This document shows positions 9,442 to 16,206 of a DNA stretch of 29,140 nucleotides, one piece after another; position 1 is the first letter of the stretch; every line of letters begins with the position of its first letter. The notes under the pieces are model-generated. The model searched no databases and was not told the DNA's origin. It saw nothing but the letters and a program-made list of their open reading frames with translations. The translations under genes and the position numbers were made by a program. The stretch lies in the IMG/VR virus record IMGVR_UViG_3300025131_000290, positions 1-29,140 of that record; one strand, written 5' to 3'. This stretch comes from a virus.

Positions 9442-11433
9442 TTATGCATGCTGTGCATTACTTGTTATGTTTCTCGCTACCGCTGAACCTATCTTGTTCG
9501 GTACTGTACCAGTAGTTCCGAAATAACTATCCATCCGGTTCTCTAAATTTTTGATAGCTTTTACAATATCATTTGTGTGCAGGATAGTTTCTGCTCCGTG
9601 TTGTCCTTGGCCGTGAGCCATTGCAGCGCTACCAGCTGTTGGTGTAGCTTGCTGTCCGGGTGCTAAAGTTTGAAATGTTGGAAGTGCTCTAACTGCTAAC
9701 CAAGCACCTGCTACTGTAGCGAGGGCAATTCCAATACCTAGACCCATACTCGCTGCTCCTGCAGTCATTACAGTTGCAGCTGCTGAAGCTAATGCTACTC
9801 CCATTGATGCTATTTTGAGTGTAACTAATACTGGAAGTAATTGATTTACTGCTGATTTAATATTATCGAAGAAGGGTCCTATATTATTTATAGCTTGTCC
9901 AATTTTTTCCCAAGTTGAAAGTTGTCCTTCAGTAGCAGGTGTAAAAACGTCAGTAAAGAATGCAGTTATTTTTTCACCAAATGCTGTAAATTTTTCAGAT
10001 AATACTTCTGTCAAATCACCACTGTCACCAACCCAATCGCTCATAATTATAGCTACTTTATTAAAAGTAGGTCCTAATGTATTCATAATAGCTGCACCCA
10101 ATTGTTTAAATTTATTCATCATCCGTGATATTCCAGATATTGCATCTTGTCCAACAAGATTTTCAAACTCACCCGATGCTAATGCTCCTGATACAGATAA
10201 GTCTTTTGTTCCTTTAACAAACTTAGCTAATTCAGATGTTGATACACCAATTGATTTAGCTAACGCCTCTCGTTGTATAACATTCATACTATTAAATTCT
10301 TCTTCACTTCCAAGCTGTGATATAACTTCTTCCATAGCACCTGATATATCATTATTCAATGCCAATTCACGAGCTTTTTGGAAATTTAATTGTCTTCCAA
10401 TCAACATTGAAGCTTCTATCTCTGCAGATAGTGAACTTTGGAAATCTAATAATCCTTTTGCTACTTTAGCTGTTGTGTCTAAACTGACACCTAATTGTCT
10501 TGCCTGTACAGCTGCTTCTGCTATATTTTCACCAGATGCATCTGTGAAATCTGCTATCGTTTCTGATGACGCTGCTATGTCTTTCATTACTGCCGAAGGT
10601 GCTACACCTCGTTGTTTAGCTAACTGAAATGTAGATTCTGCTAAATGTTCTGCTTGTTCATTTGATAATCCAGCAATTGATTTTAATGAACCAAATAATC
10701 TTGTAGATTCATCAACAGACATTCCTGTAGCTTTGGCTGTATCAAGTACAGTAGCTGATAATGCTGCTGCTTCACCAGTTGAAATTCCAAATTCAGAAGA
10801 TAATGTTTGAACAGTAGAAACAACATCTTCAAGACCTAATCCAATTCCAATAGCAGAAAATTCAGCATCCGTGAGATTTTTAACAAACTTATCATCTGCT
10901 GCCATAACACCAAATGTTTTTCCGATATCGTCAATTTTAGCGGCAAAACCTGTTGCTATTTTCCATAGACCCGTGAATATTGTTACAAACAATGCTCCTT
11001 GAAGTATCTGTTTTTTAAAAGCATCTTTTGCTTTAGTTTGTAACTCTGTAACTTTCGCCTGAAGTTTTGCTCTTCGAATTTGACTTTTTAATTGTTTTTG
11101 TTCAATTCTTAAATCTCTATTTATTAAACTACTTATTTTTATGTGACCTTTCAACATCTGTTTTCTATTAAACGATATACTTTTGGTTAACTTACTCCGT
11201 TTTTCCGTAAGTTTATTAATATCGTTTCCAATTTTTGCATTTGAGGCTAAAGATTTAGCAAGATCCTTAGTTTCTGCTAATGTTCTGTTACCCAACTCTG
11301 CTTGTTTCGATAGAGAGTCAATTATCTTATTTAAATTTCTACCCTCTTTCTCTAAAGCTTTTCCTCTATCTTGTACAGACTGAGTTATTTCTTTTTGTAT
11401 AGCTCTTATTTCTTTGATATCTTCTTTAGCCAT
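9442..11433 (-). CDS. 29: Tail tape measure protein (gp29-equivalent)
   Basis: This 663-residue protein is predicted to set tail length and occupy the tube. Residues 1-140 are charged coiled coil. A hydrophobic segment (FVTIFTGLWKIATGFAAKI) follows near residue 155, then an Ala/Ser-rich helical region typical of phage tape measures (STGEAAALSATVLDTAKATG, VDESTRLFGSLKSIAGLSNE, ERGV-type repeats). A strongly hydrophobic stretch around residues 560-610 contains ASMGVALASAAATVMTAGAA and MGLGIGIALATVAGAWLAV, likely membrane-interacting. T4 gp29 has 590 residues for a tail of about 100 nm, so a similar tail length is expected. The ATG has AGGAA upstream. It follows the gp26/gp51-like chaperones, the usual order. 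Confidence 0.88.
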   Translation of the reverse strand: MAKEDIKEIRAIQKEITQSVQDRGKALEKEGRNLNKIIDSLSKQAELGNRTLAETKDLAKSLASNAKIGNDINKLTEKRSKLTKSISFNRKQMLKGHIKISSLINRDLRIEQKQLKSQIRRAKLQAKVTELQTKAKDAFKKQILQGALFVTIFTGLWKIATGFAAKIDDIGKTFGVMAADDKFVKNLTDAEFSAIGIGLGLEDVVSTVQTLSSEFGISTGEAAALSATVLDTAKATGMSVDESTRLFGSLKSIAGLSNEQAEHLAESTFQLAKQRGVAPSAVMKDIAASSETIADFTDASGENIAEAAVQARQLGVSLDTTAKVAKGLLDFQSSLSAEIEASMLIGRQLNFQKARELALNNDISGAMEEVISQLGSEEEFNSMNVIQREALAKSIGVSTSELAKFVKGTKDLSVSGALASGEFENLVGQDAISGISRMMNKFKQLGAAIMNTLGPTFNKVAIIMSDWVGDSGDLTEVLSEKFTAFGEKITAFFTDVFTPATEGQLSTWEKIGQAINNIGPFFDNIKSAVNQLLPVLVTLKIASMGVALASAAATVMTAGAASMGLGIGIALATVAGAWLAVRALPTFQTLAPGQQATPTAGSAAMAHGQGQHGAETILHTNDIVKAIKNLENRMDSYFGTTGTVPNKIGSAVARNITSNAQHA

Positions 11434-11447
11434 TTTAGTTTCCTATT

Positions 11448-11690
11448 TTAAAAAAAATCACTTAATTTAAATCTTTCAAGTTCAACATCAACTCCATGAT
11501 CTCGCTTTAAAGCTTTTTCAAGTCCACCTACTGTTCTGTTTAGTAAGGCTAGACCTAACTTAATTTTTCTACTTTTTTTAATTTTATCTTTATCAGTTGA
11601 CTTTAAATTTTTTGCATATTTAAATATTTTATCAAAAAATCCTTCTGATAAAACATTTTCGTTATTCATATATGATTTCTTTTTGGGCAT
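11448..11690 (-). CDS. Unknown small basic protein before the tape measure
   Basis: The 80-residue protein is lysine-rich, with the elements VLSEGFFDKIFKYAKNL, a basic linker, and KLGLALLNRTVGGLEKALKR ending in RFKLSDFF. It is probably helical. The ATG has GGAG upstream and a promoter-like motif 33 bases away. It lies between the chaperone pair and the tape measure, so an assembly or tape-measure-associated role is possible. The family is not recognised with certainty. Confidence 0.65.
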   Translation of the reverse strand: MPKKKSYMNNENVLSEGFFDKIFKYAKNLKSTDKDKIKKSRKIKLGLALLNRTVGGLEKALKRDHGVDVELERFKLSDFF

Positions 11691-11718
11691 ATTATATTCT
11701 CCATAAGATGTAATTCAT

Positions 11719-11733
11719 CATATATAAATATCA
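11719..11733 (-). promoter_or_regulatory. Promoter-like motif upstream of the 80-residue gene
   Basis: The coding strand reads TGATATTTATATATGATG; TATAAATA lies on the other strand at 11723-11730. The start codon is 33 bases downstream. It would drive the tape-measure and baseplate genes. Confidence 0.6.
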
Positions 11734-11746
11734 AGAATGTAAAAAA

Positions 11747-11980
11747 TTATTGTTTGAATCTTTGTTGAAATGTAGATATTGGGTCTGATTTTTGTTGTGC
11801 TTTTTCTATCTGTTTATTTTCTTCAGTTTTGTAATCAACTAATTTTTGAAGATAGAATCGTCTTAAATAAACAGGCATAGCATATACATCAGAATGTGTA
11901 AATCCATTTCCGTGATATACTAAATTAAATATTTCTTCGTGAATTTGTGGTCTATGCTGAGGTGTCAGGCCAAAAAAAGT
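11747..11980 (-). CDS. 51: gp51-like chaperone extension, probably made by +1/-2 ribosomal frameshift
   Basis: This open frame begins just after a TAA at 11981-11983 and overlaps the end of the gp26-like gene. It has no start codon near its beginning. It encodes FGLTPQHRPQIHEEIFNLVY, then HGNGFTHSDVYAMPVYLRRF, YLQKLVDYKTEEN and a polar tail ending QRFKQ. The GFT.SDVY.MP..LR.FY theme is that of short gp51-like hub-assembly proteins found between gp26 and the tape measure in marine T4-like phages. Entry would be at C-TTT-TTT-TGG, by slipping +1 or -2; the -1 frame hits TGA after two codons. An alternative is a sequencing error in the T7 run. Either way the coding potential is real. Confidence 0.7.
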   Translation of the reverse strand, partial: TFFGLTPQHRPQIHEEIFNLVYHGNGFTHSDVYAMPVYLRRFYLQKLVDYKTEENKQIEKAQQKSDPISTFQQRFKQ

Positions 11981-12704
11981 TTATGGTTAAAGGTATATCT
12001 ACCTCGACCATGTCACCTCCTATTTCTATTTCTTGTTTAAGTTCAATATCAGGTGATACTTCGCTGATTTTATGTCTTAAAAACAATGAATCTCGTGACA
12101 ACATATTTTGAACAAGATTTCCTATTTTATTTATGTCAGTTTCACCATCAAATGAAACTATTGAATATTTCAATCGTGTAGTTAAATCTTTTGAAACTTG
12201 TGAATCCATCTTTTTCATTGATTTTACTTCAGTTTCAATAATTTTCTCATCAACACCAGTTAACATTTTAACCTTTATTTTGGCCTTCGATACAGGGAGT
12301 TCAACCTCAAATTCATTTGTGTTGATGTCTGTAGATATTTTTTTGAATGGACATTCAGCAAGATTGAATGTGTATTGAATTTTTTCACCTGTATCTGGAT
12401 TTTCAACTTCAGCTGGATATTCTGGTCCATATGCTAAAATACGAGCCGCTACCATAACAGCATTCTTATCACCTAATATCAAATCATCAACATTAACTCC
12501 CTCTGTGAGAATAAGTGAATTTAAAAGTCTATCTATCACCACTCCCTTCTTTATAAGATTCTGTGATGTGAGAATATCTTCTTCTTTCGCCGTCATATAT
12601 TTTATTTCTATTTTTCCTGATGACAATGGACTATCTTTATGATATACTTTACCCTCACTTGGTAAATCAATTACTTCACTTGGAAATTTTTGTTTATCTG
12701 CCAT
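11952..12704 (-). CDS. 26: Tail/baseplate-hub assembly chaperone, gp26-like
   Basis: The 250-residue protein starts FPSEVIDLPSEGKVYHKDSP and has KIEIKYMTAKEEDILTSQNL, then DRLLNSLIL, the pattern of T4-type gp26-like proteins encoded just before the tape measure in marine phages. These are non-virion assembly factors related in role to tail-tape chaperones. The ATG has GGAGGT at ideal spacing, inside the end of the lysozyme gene. Frame 0 ends with NFFWPDTSA. Seven T (11972-11978) lie 18 bases before the stop, where a change of frame would enter the 75-codon open frame described next. The short form is then the normal product and a fusion the minor one. Confidence 0.75.
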   Translation of the reverse strand: MADKQKFPSEVIDLPSEGKVYHKDSPLSSGKIEIKYMTAKEEDILTSQNLIKKGVVIDRLLNSLILTEGVNVDDLILGDKNAVMVAARILAYGPEYPAEVENPDTGEKIQYTFNLAECPFKKISTDINTNEFEVELPVSKAKIKVKMLTGVDEKIIETEVKSMKKMDSQVSKDLTTRLKYSIVSFDGETDINKIGNLVQNMLSRDSLFLRHKISEVSPDIELKQEIEIGGDMVEVDIPLTINFFWPDTSA

Positions 12705-12705
12705 T

Positions 12706-13176
12706 TTATACCTCCATACTTCGTCTAAACCAACCGAAGTAAAATCTGTCTTGTTCTGGTTTCTTTGTTACTAAATCTGAATAGTACTTAACTCTATAAG
12801 CTCTTACTCTTTCTACTTCAACACCTTTCATGGCCTTTACAGTTGCTGGACCCATTCCTCCATCTACATCTATATCTCTACCTTTGTTGTTAGCTGCTCG
12901 TTGTAGAATCTTAACGGCTGTTCCTCTACCCATATTTACACACATATCAAAGAAAATATGCCATAAGTTTTCTGGAAGTGATTCAACGCGATTCTTATCC
13001 CAATAATCTCGTTTATATATATCTTTAGCTTGTTCTCGTGTCAGATTCTTTATATCGACATCAGGGTAGAATCGCTTTGTGATACCATAATTGGTTTCAC
13101 CGCCCAAATCACTTGGGTCATTAACATAACCACCTTCGTGTTCTAGAACCTTTTCTATTATTTCATTGAAATTCAT
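12706..13176 (-). CDS. GH108-type lysozyme (N-acetylmuramidase)
   Basis: This 156-residue enzyme is predicted to cleave the glycan chain of peptidoglycan. The N-terminal catalytic motif EHEGGYVNDPSDLGGETNYG (Glu14 as the family's catalytic residue, then GGY) defines glycoside hydrolase family 108. DGGMGPATVKAM near residue 120 belongs to the companion peptidoglycan-binding/helical C-terminal domain. There is no signal peptide. Start: ATG at 13176, with AAGG upstream; an ATG 14 codons earlier is too close to the promoter-like motif. It starts the tail-assembly operon, and its end holds the GGAGGT ribosome site of the next gene. It may be the endolysin or a tail-linked lysozyme standing in for T4 gp5. 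Confidence 0.88.
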   Translation of the reverse strand: MNFNEIIEKVLEHEGGYVNDPSDLGGETNYGITKRFYPDVDIKNLTREQAKDIYKRDYWDKNRVESLPENLWHIFFDMCVNMGRGTAVKILQRAANNKGRDIDVDGGMGPATVKAMKGVEVERVRAYRVKYYSDLVTKKPEQDRFYFGWFRRSMEV

Positions 13177-13220
13177 ATTATTGATAACCTTCTTATTTTT
13201 GAATAACCTACATAACATTT

Positions 13221-13235
13221 CATATATAAATATAT
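13221..13235 (-). promoter_or_regulatory. Promoter-like motif upstream of lysozyme gene
   Basis: The coding strand reads ATATATTTATATATGAAA; TATAAATA lies on the other strand at 13225-13232. It is 49 bases from the preferred lysozyme start at 13176 but only 7 from the longer alternative, which supports the shorter start. Confidence 0.6.
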
Positions 13236-13243
13236 ACTAAATG

Positions 13244-13277
13244 AAAAAACCCTCAACTTTTTTGTTAAGGGTTTTTT
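13244..13277 (-). terminator. Rho-independent terminator after the tube gene
   Basis: On the minus strand AACCCTTAAC and GTTGAGGGTT pair (one T-G wobble) around a six-A loop, followed by a run of T. A and T runs on both sides make it symmetrical and usable in both directions. Confidence 0.85.
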
Positions 13278-13297
13278 ATTATACTTATTTTATTGTA

Positions 13298-13786
13298 TTA
13301 GAATTGTAATACAGCGTAGTCATATCGTAATGTAAGAGTAATCTCAGCCGGATCACTTGCGGCAAAGTCAAAATCACCAAAAGTAGCATCTTGAATCCAA
13401 CATCCTTTAAGTGTCCATTCTTCAACAACATCACCAACTGGACCAAGTACATTAAATGTCACTTCTTTCTTATAGAAATCAGAATATCCATCACGGCCTG
13501 TTACTGATTCGTGTGATAATCTAACCCATTCCATAGCTGCTTGAGCTGCTGAAGGAACAATTGGGTCATACATTGTAACTTGTAATGCTTGCCATTTACC
13601 CTTACCTTTAACATATCGTGTCACATTCATATGTTCTAACTCTACCTCATCAAATGTAATTTGAGGTCTTCCGGCCGTCTTAATCATATATGCTGGAATG
13701 CCTTCTATGTTCATTATAAACCGATTCTTTAACTTCGGTTCAAATGGTGTAAACATTATATCTTGTGGTGTTAACATCTCTGCCAT
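13298..13786 (-). CDS. 19: Tail tube protein, gp19-like
   Basis: The product is 162 residues from the ATG at 13786, chosen because AGGAG lies 8 bases upstream; an in-frame ATG 11 codons earlier overlaps the promoter-like motif and lacks a site. T4 gp19 is of about the same length (163). Typical elements are NRFIMNIEGIPAYMIKTAGR near the N-terminus, HMNVTRYVKGKGKWQALQVT, the MYDP turn, and the C-terminal beta strands LKGCWIQDATFGDFDFAASD then ITLTLRYDYAVL. It forms the hexameric rings of the inner tail tube. Terminators on both sides and one promoter-like motif make it a single-gene unit, consistent with a need for many copies. Confidence 0.9.
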   Translation of the reverse strand: MAEMLTPQDIMFTPFEPKLKNRFIMNIEGIPAYMIKTAGRPQITFDEVELEHMNVTRYVKGKGKWQALQVTMYDPIVPSAAQAAMEWVRLSHESVTGRDGYSDFYKKEVTFNVLGPVGDVVEEWTLKGCWIQDATFGDFDFAASDPAEITLTLRYDYAVLQF

Positions 13787-13816
13787 TATACTTCTCCTAA
13801 AAAGATTATCTAATTT

Positions 13817-13831
13817 CATATATAAATATCA
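13817..13831 (-). promoter_or_regulatory. Promoter-like motif upstream of the tube gene
   Basis: The coding strand reads TGATATTTATATATGAAA; TATAAATA lies on the other strand at 13821-13828. It is 35 bases upstream of the preferred start and directly follows a terminator. Confidence 0.6.
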
Positions 13832-13837
13832 AAAAAC

Positions 13838-13873
13838 ATAAAAAAAGAGAACTTAAATTTCATAAGTCCTCTT
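13838..13873 (-). terminator. Rho-independent terminator after sheath B
   Basis: On the minus strand AAGAGGACTTA pairs with TAAGTTCTCTT (11 bp with one G-T wobble), followed by seven T. It lies 30 bases beyond the sheath B stop and before the promoter-like motif of the tube gene. Confidence 0.8.
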
Positions 13874-13902
13874 AATTTAACCTGTCTATGTAAGATTATC
13901 TC

Positions 13903-16149
13903 TTATTCTGGAAATGTAGCTCCAGTTGGTTGAACTGTGAAATCAAGAACGATGAACTCTGCTGTTCTTGTGGGTTGAACAAATATCTGCCCATATAAGA
14001 CATTTCTATCTACAACATCTGGAGTGTTATTTGATTCATCCATTACAACGCGGAATGCATTTAAGCCTGAGTTAGATTGAACTTGTTCCAAGAACGGATT
14101 TACAATATTCAAGAATCTTCGTCTTGTACTTGCATTGTTTTGTTCAAATACAAGGAATCTTGAACTTGATGCGATAAATTTCTTCACCTTAATCAACAAT
14201 CGTCTTACATTCACCCTGTCGAGAGCTGAAGATTTCTTTTGAAGTGTCTTTTGACCCCAAACAGTAACACCAGAGGTAGGAAATGTTGCAATTGGATTGA
14301 CATTTGAATCATACAAGGTATCTCTATTTGAATGACTTAATTTACGTTCAGCTTGAACTACACTATCCAATGTTCCTCTATTCAGACCGGCTGGAGCAAA
14401 CCACTCATGAGCTACTTTGTCGTTAAACGCATACATTCCAGCAACTACAACTGATGGTGGTACCCATCGATTTCTTCCTAAATCAGCATCTGATATCTGA
14501 ACCCAGGGCCAGTAAGTAGCTGCGTAGTTAGAATCTCTTGTTTTAGCTTCTGTTGTTGCTGTTGTGAGTGCTGCTGAATATAAAGTTGGATCAGATATAA
14601 CAAAACAATCACCTCTGTCTTCGCACATATCTATTGCTTTTGTTATAATAGAACTACCACCTGTTTGATTATCTATAACTCCAGGTAATAATACAAGATT
14701 TATATCATATTCATCTTGATTTCCTAAAATATTAATTGCATCTTCATATTCTGTAGCACTAGTCAGAATAAGACCTTGTGAATTAGAATCAGTTATAGAA
14801 TCATAAAAATTCTTCGGATGTTGAACTGTTCCATCAGAACCACCACTAAATGAACCACCAAATGAACCACTATTTGAACCGCTATGGAATAATGGTAATG
14901 AAGCAGAAGCTACATTGACTCTAATATTACCATTTTCATCAAGATAATCTACAGTTTGTTCTATAACTTCAACTCTTACATATTTTGATTTGTTTGGATA
15001 ATCACCAGCTAGTGAAAGATATGGATCTGTTCCACCAGAATCGTTAAGTGTCCAAACTTGGTCACCGATTACTTTAGAGATATAATTAGTTGAATTTTCA
15101 TCTAAAGTAAGGTTGTTCCAAGTTTCAAGAGTTTGTTTTCTTTTAGAACTATCATCACCTCGTCTGAGAAGGAGTGTAAATGTTCCTTTCTTTTGATTAA
15201 GACTTCCTATTTCCCATCTTAAATTATCTTTTGAACCTGATTCTAATACATTATTTGTTCCTATTGGACCAACACTATTTAATATCTCTCCATCTGATAA
15301 TGTATGTAATTTAAAAGATTCTTTAAATGTATCAGTATTAAAATCATGACCACCCCCTAAACTTTTAGATGTCATAGATCCTGAATGTCCAGCTATTTCT
15401 ACAAAATTACCAACTGCTTGTGAACCACCGAACACAGGTGCTGGTGTAACACCTTGAGTTGGACTTGTATAAACACCAAAATTTCCAGCTATACTTGATG
15501 TAAGTCCAACTACATTAACATCTGAACTAGCACTTATTGGTAAATTATGTAACGAACTACTGATATTAATGGCGTTTTTTAAATTTAAAGCGGCGTTAGT
15601 CAATGCAGCTGCACCAACACCAGAACCAGAATCTACATATATTAAAGTTGCTGAATCTGTTAATAGACCACTCCTATTAATGGAACCTGTAAATACAAAT
15701 TTAACTTCACTACCACCAGTTGGTGTAAATGAAGCAGATCCATGAGAACCAATAAAGGAAGCTGATAATATTGGACCAGCTATAGTCAAACTTGCAGTAT
15801 GTTTATTTCCACCACCTACAATTGCTGGATCTACTGATGATGAAATTGTAGCAGATGCTCCACCATAACTACCATCAAGTATTCTAACAACAGTCAATTT
15901 TGAACCATGTTTCAAATATTCTCTTGCTGTATGTGATGTAAAATATTGATAATAATCACTTCCACTCTTGAAAGTATCACCAAATCTTGCTTGAAACTCT
16001 GAATATGATGTAACTACTGTCGGTATTCCAGCTGGACCCTTTACTGTTGGTCCTATTAACGCAGCTCCTATTTCACCAATTGCTGATGGTAAAAATGTCT
16101 GGTCTATTTCATTCGTAAATACACCAGGACTTATAATCTTTTCTGCCAT
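13903..16149 (-). CDS. 18: Contractile tail sheath protein, gp18-like, copy B with extra domain
   Basis: This 748-residue paralogue of the preceding sheath has the same N-terminus (EKIISPGVFTNEIDQTFLP) and a nearly identical C-terminal core (NRWVPPSVVVAGMYAFND through FTVQPTGATFPE). It differs by an inserted segment at about residues 105-275, rich in Ser, Gly, Ala and Val, with the theme LTNAALNLKNAINISSS and VVGLTSSIAGNFGVY, which resembles small beta domains repeated in marine phage tail proteins. The insertion lies where sheath proteins carry their outward-facing domain, so copy B may display a decoration on the tail surface. The ATG has CGGAGA upstream. It has no promoter-like motif of its own and depends on read-through from copy A. 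Confidence 0.92.
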   Translation of the reverse strand: MAEKIISPGVFTNEIDQTFLPSAIGEIGAALIGPTVKGPAGIPTVVTSYSEFQARFGDTFKSGSDYYQYFTSHTAREYLKHGSKLTVVRILDGSYGGASATISSSVDPAIVGGGNKHTASLTIAGPILSASFIGSHGSASFTPTGGSEVKFVFTGSINRSGLLTDSATLIYVDSGSGVGAAALTNAALNLKNAINISSSLHNLPISASSDVNVVGLTSSIAGNFGVYTSPTQGVTPAPVFGGSQAVGNFVEIAGHSGSMTSKSLGGGHDFNTDTFKESFKLHTLSDGEILNSVGPIGTNNVLESGSKDNLRWEIGSLNQKKGTFTLLLRRGDDSSKRKQTLETWNNLTLDENSTNYISKVIGDQVWTLNDSGGTDPYLSLAGDYPNKSKYVRVEVIEQTVDYLDENGNIRVNVASASLPLFHSGSNSGSFGGSFSGGSDGTVQHPKNFYDSITDSNSQGLILTSATEYEDAINILGNQDEYDINLVLLPGVIDNQTGGSSIITKAIDMCEDRGDCFVISDPTLYSAALTTATTEAKTRDSNYAATYWPWVQISDADLGRNRWVPPSVVVAGMYAFNDKVAHEWFAPAGLNRGTLDSVVQAERKLSHSNRDTLYDSNVNPIATFPTSGVTVWGQKTLQKKSSALDRVNVRRLLIKVKKFIASSSRFLVFEQNNASTRRRFLNIVNPFLEQVQSNSGLNAFRVVMDESNNTPDVVDRNVLYGQIFVQPTRTAEFIVLDFTVQPTGATFPE
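16001..16085. repeat. 85-bp exact direct repeat, copy in sheath B
   Basis: Identical base for base to 17915-17999, including third codon positions. It encodes the N-terminal part of the sheath (around TVKGPAGIPTVVTSY). Similarity continues with few mismatches to the start codons. Confidence 0.9.
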
Positions 16150-16169
16150 TATGTTTCTCCGATTAATAA

Positions 16170-16191
16170 GAGGGTCAAATTAATGACCCTC
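16170..16191 (-). other. Hairpin between the two sheath genes
   Basis: A perfect 8-bp stem GAGGGTCA/TGACCCTC has a 6-base loop. On the transcribed (minus) strand it is followed by TTATTAATC, not a T-run, and then at once by the Shine-Dalgarno site of the second sheath gene. No promoter-like motif lies here. It is therefore more likely a weak attenuator or RNA-processing element than a full terminator. Confidence 0.6.
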
Positions 16192-16206
16192 GTTATTTAT
16201 TTTATG

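Noticed and set aside
13177-13218. N-terminal extension of the lysozyme from an ATG at 13218
   Set aside because: That ATG is 7 bases from the promoter-like motif with no ribosome site; GH108 proteins begin close to the EGGY motif, so the start at 13176 is preferred.
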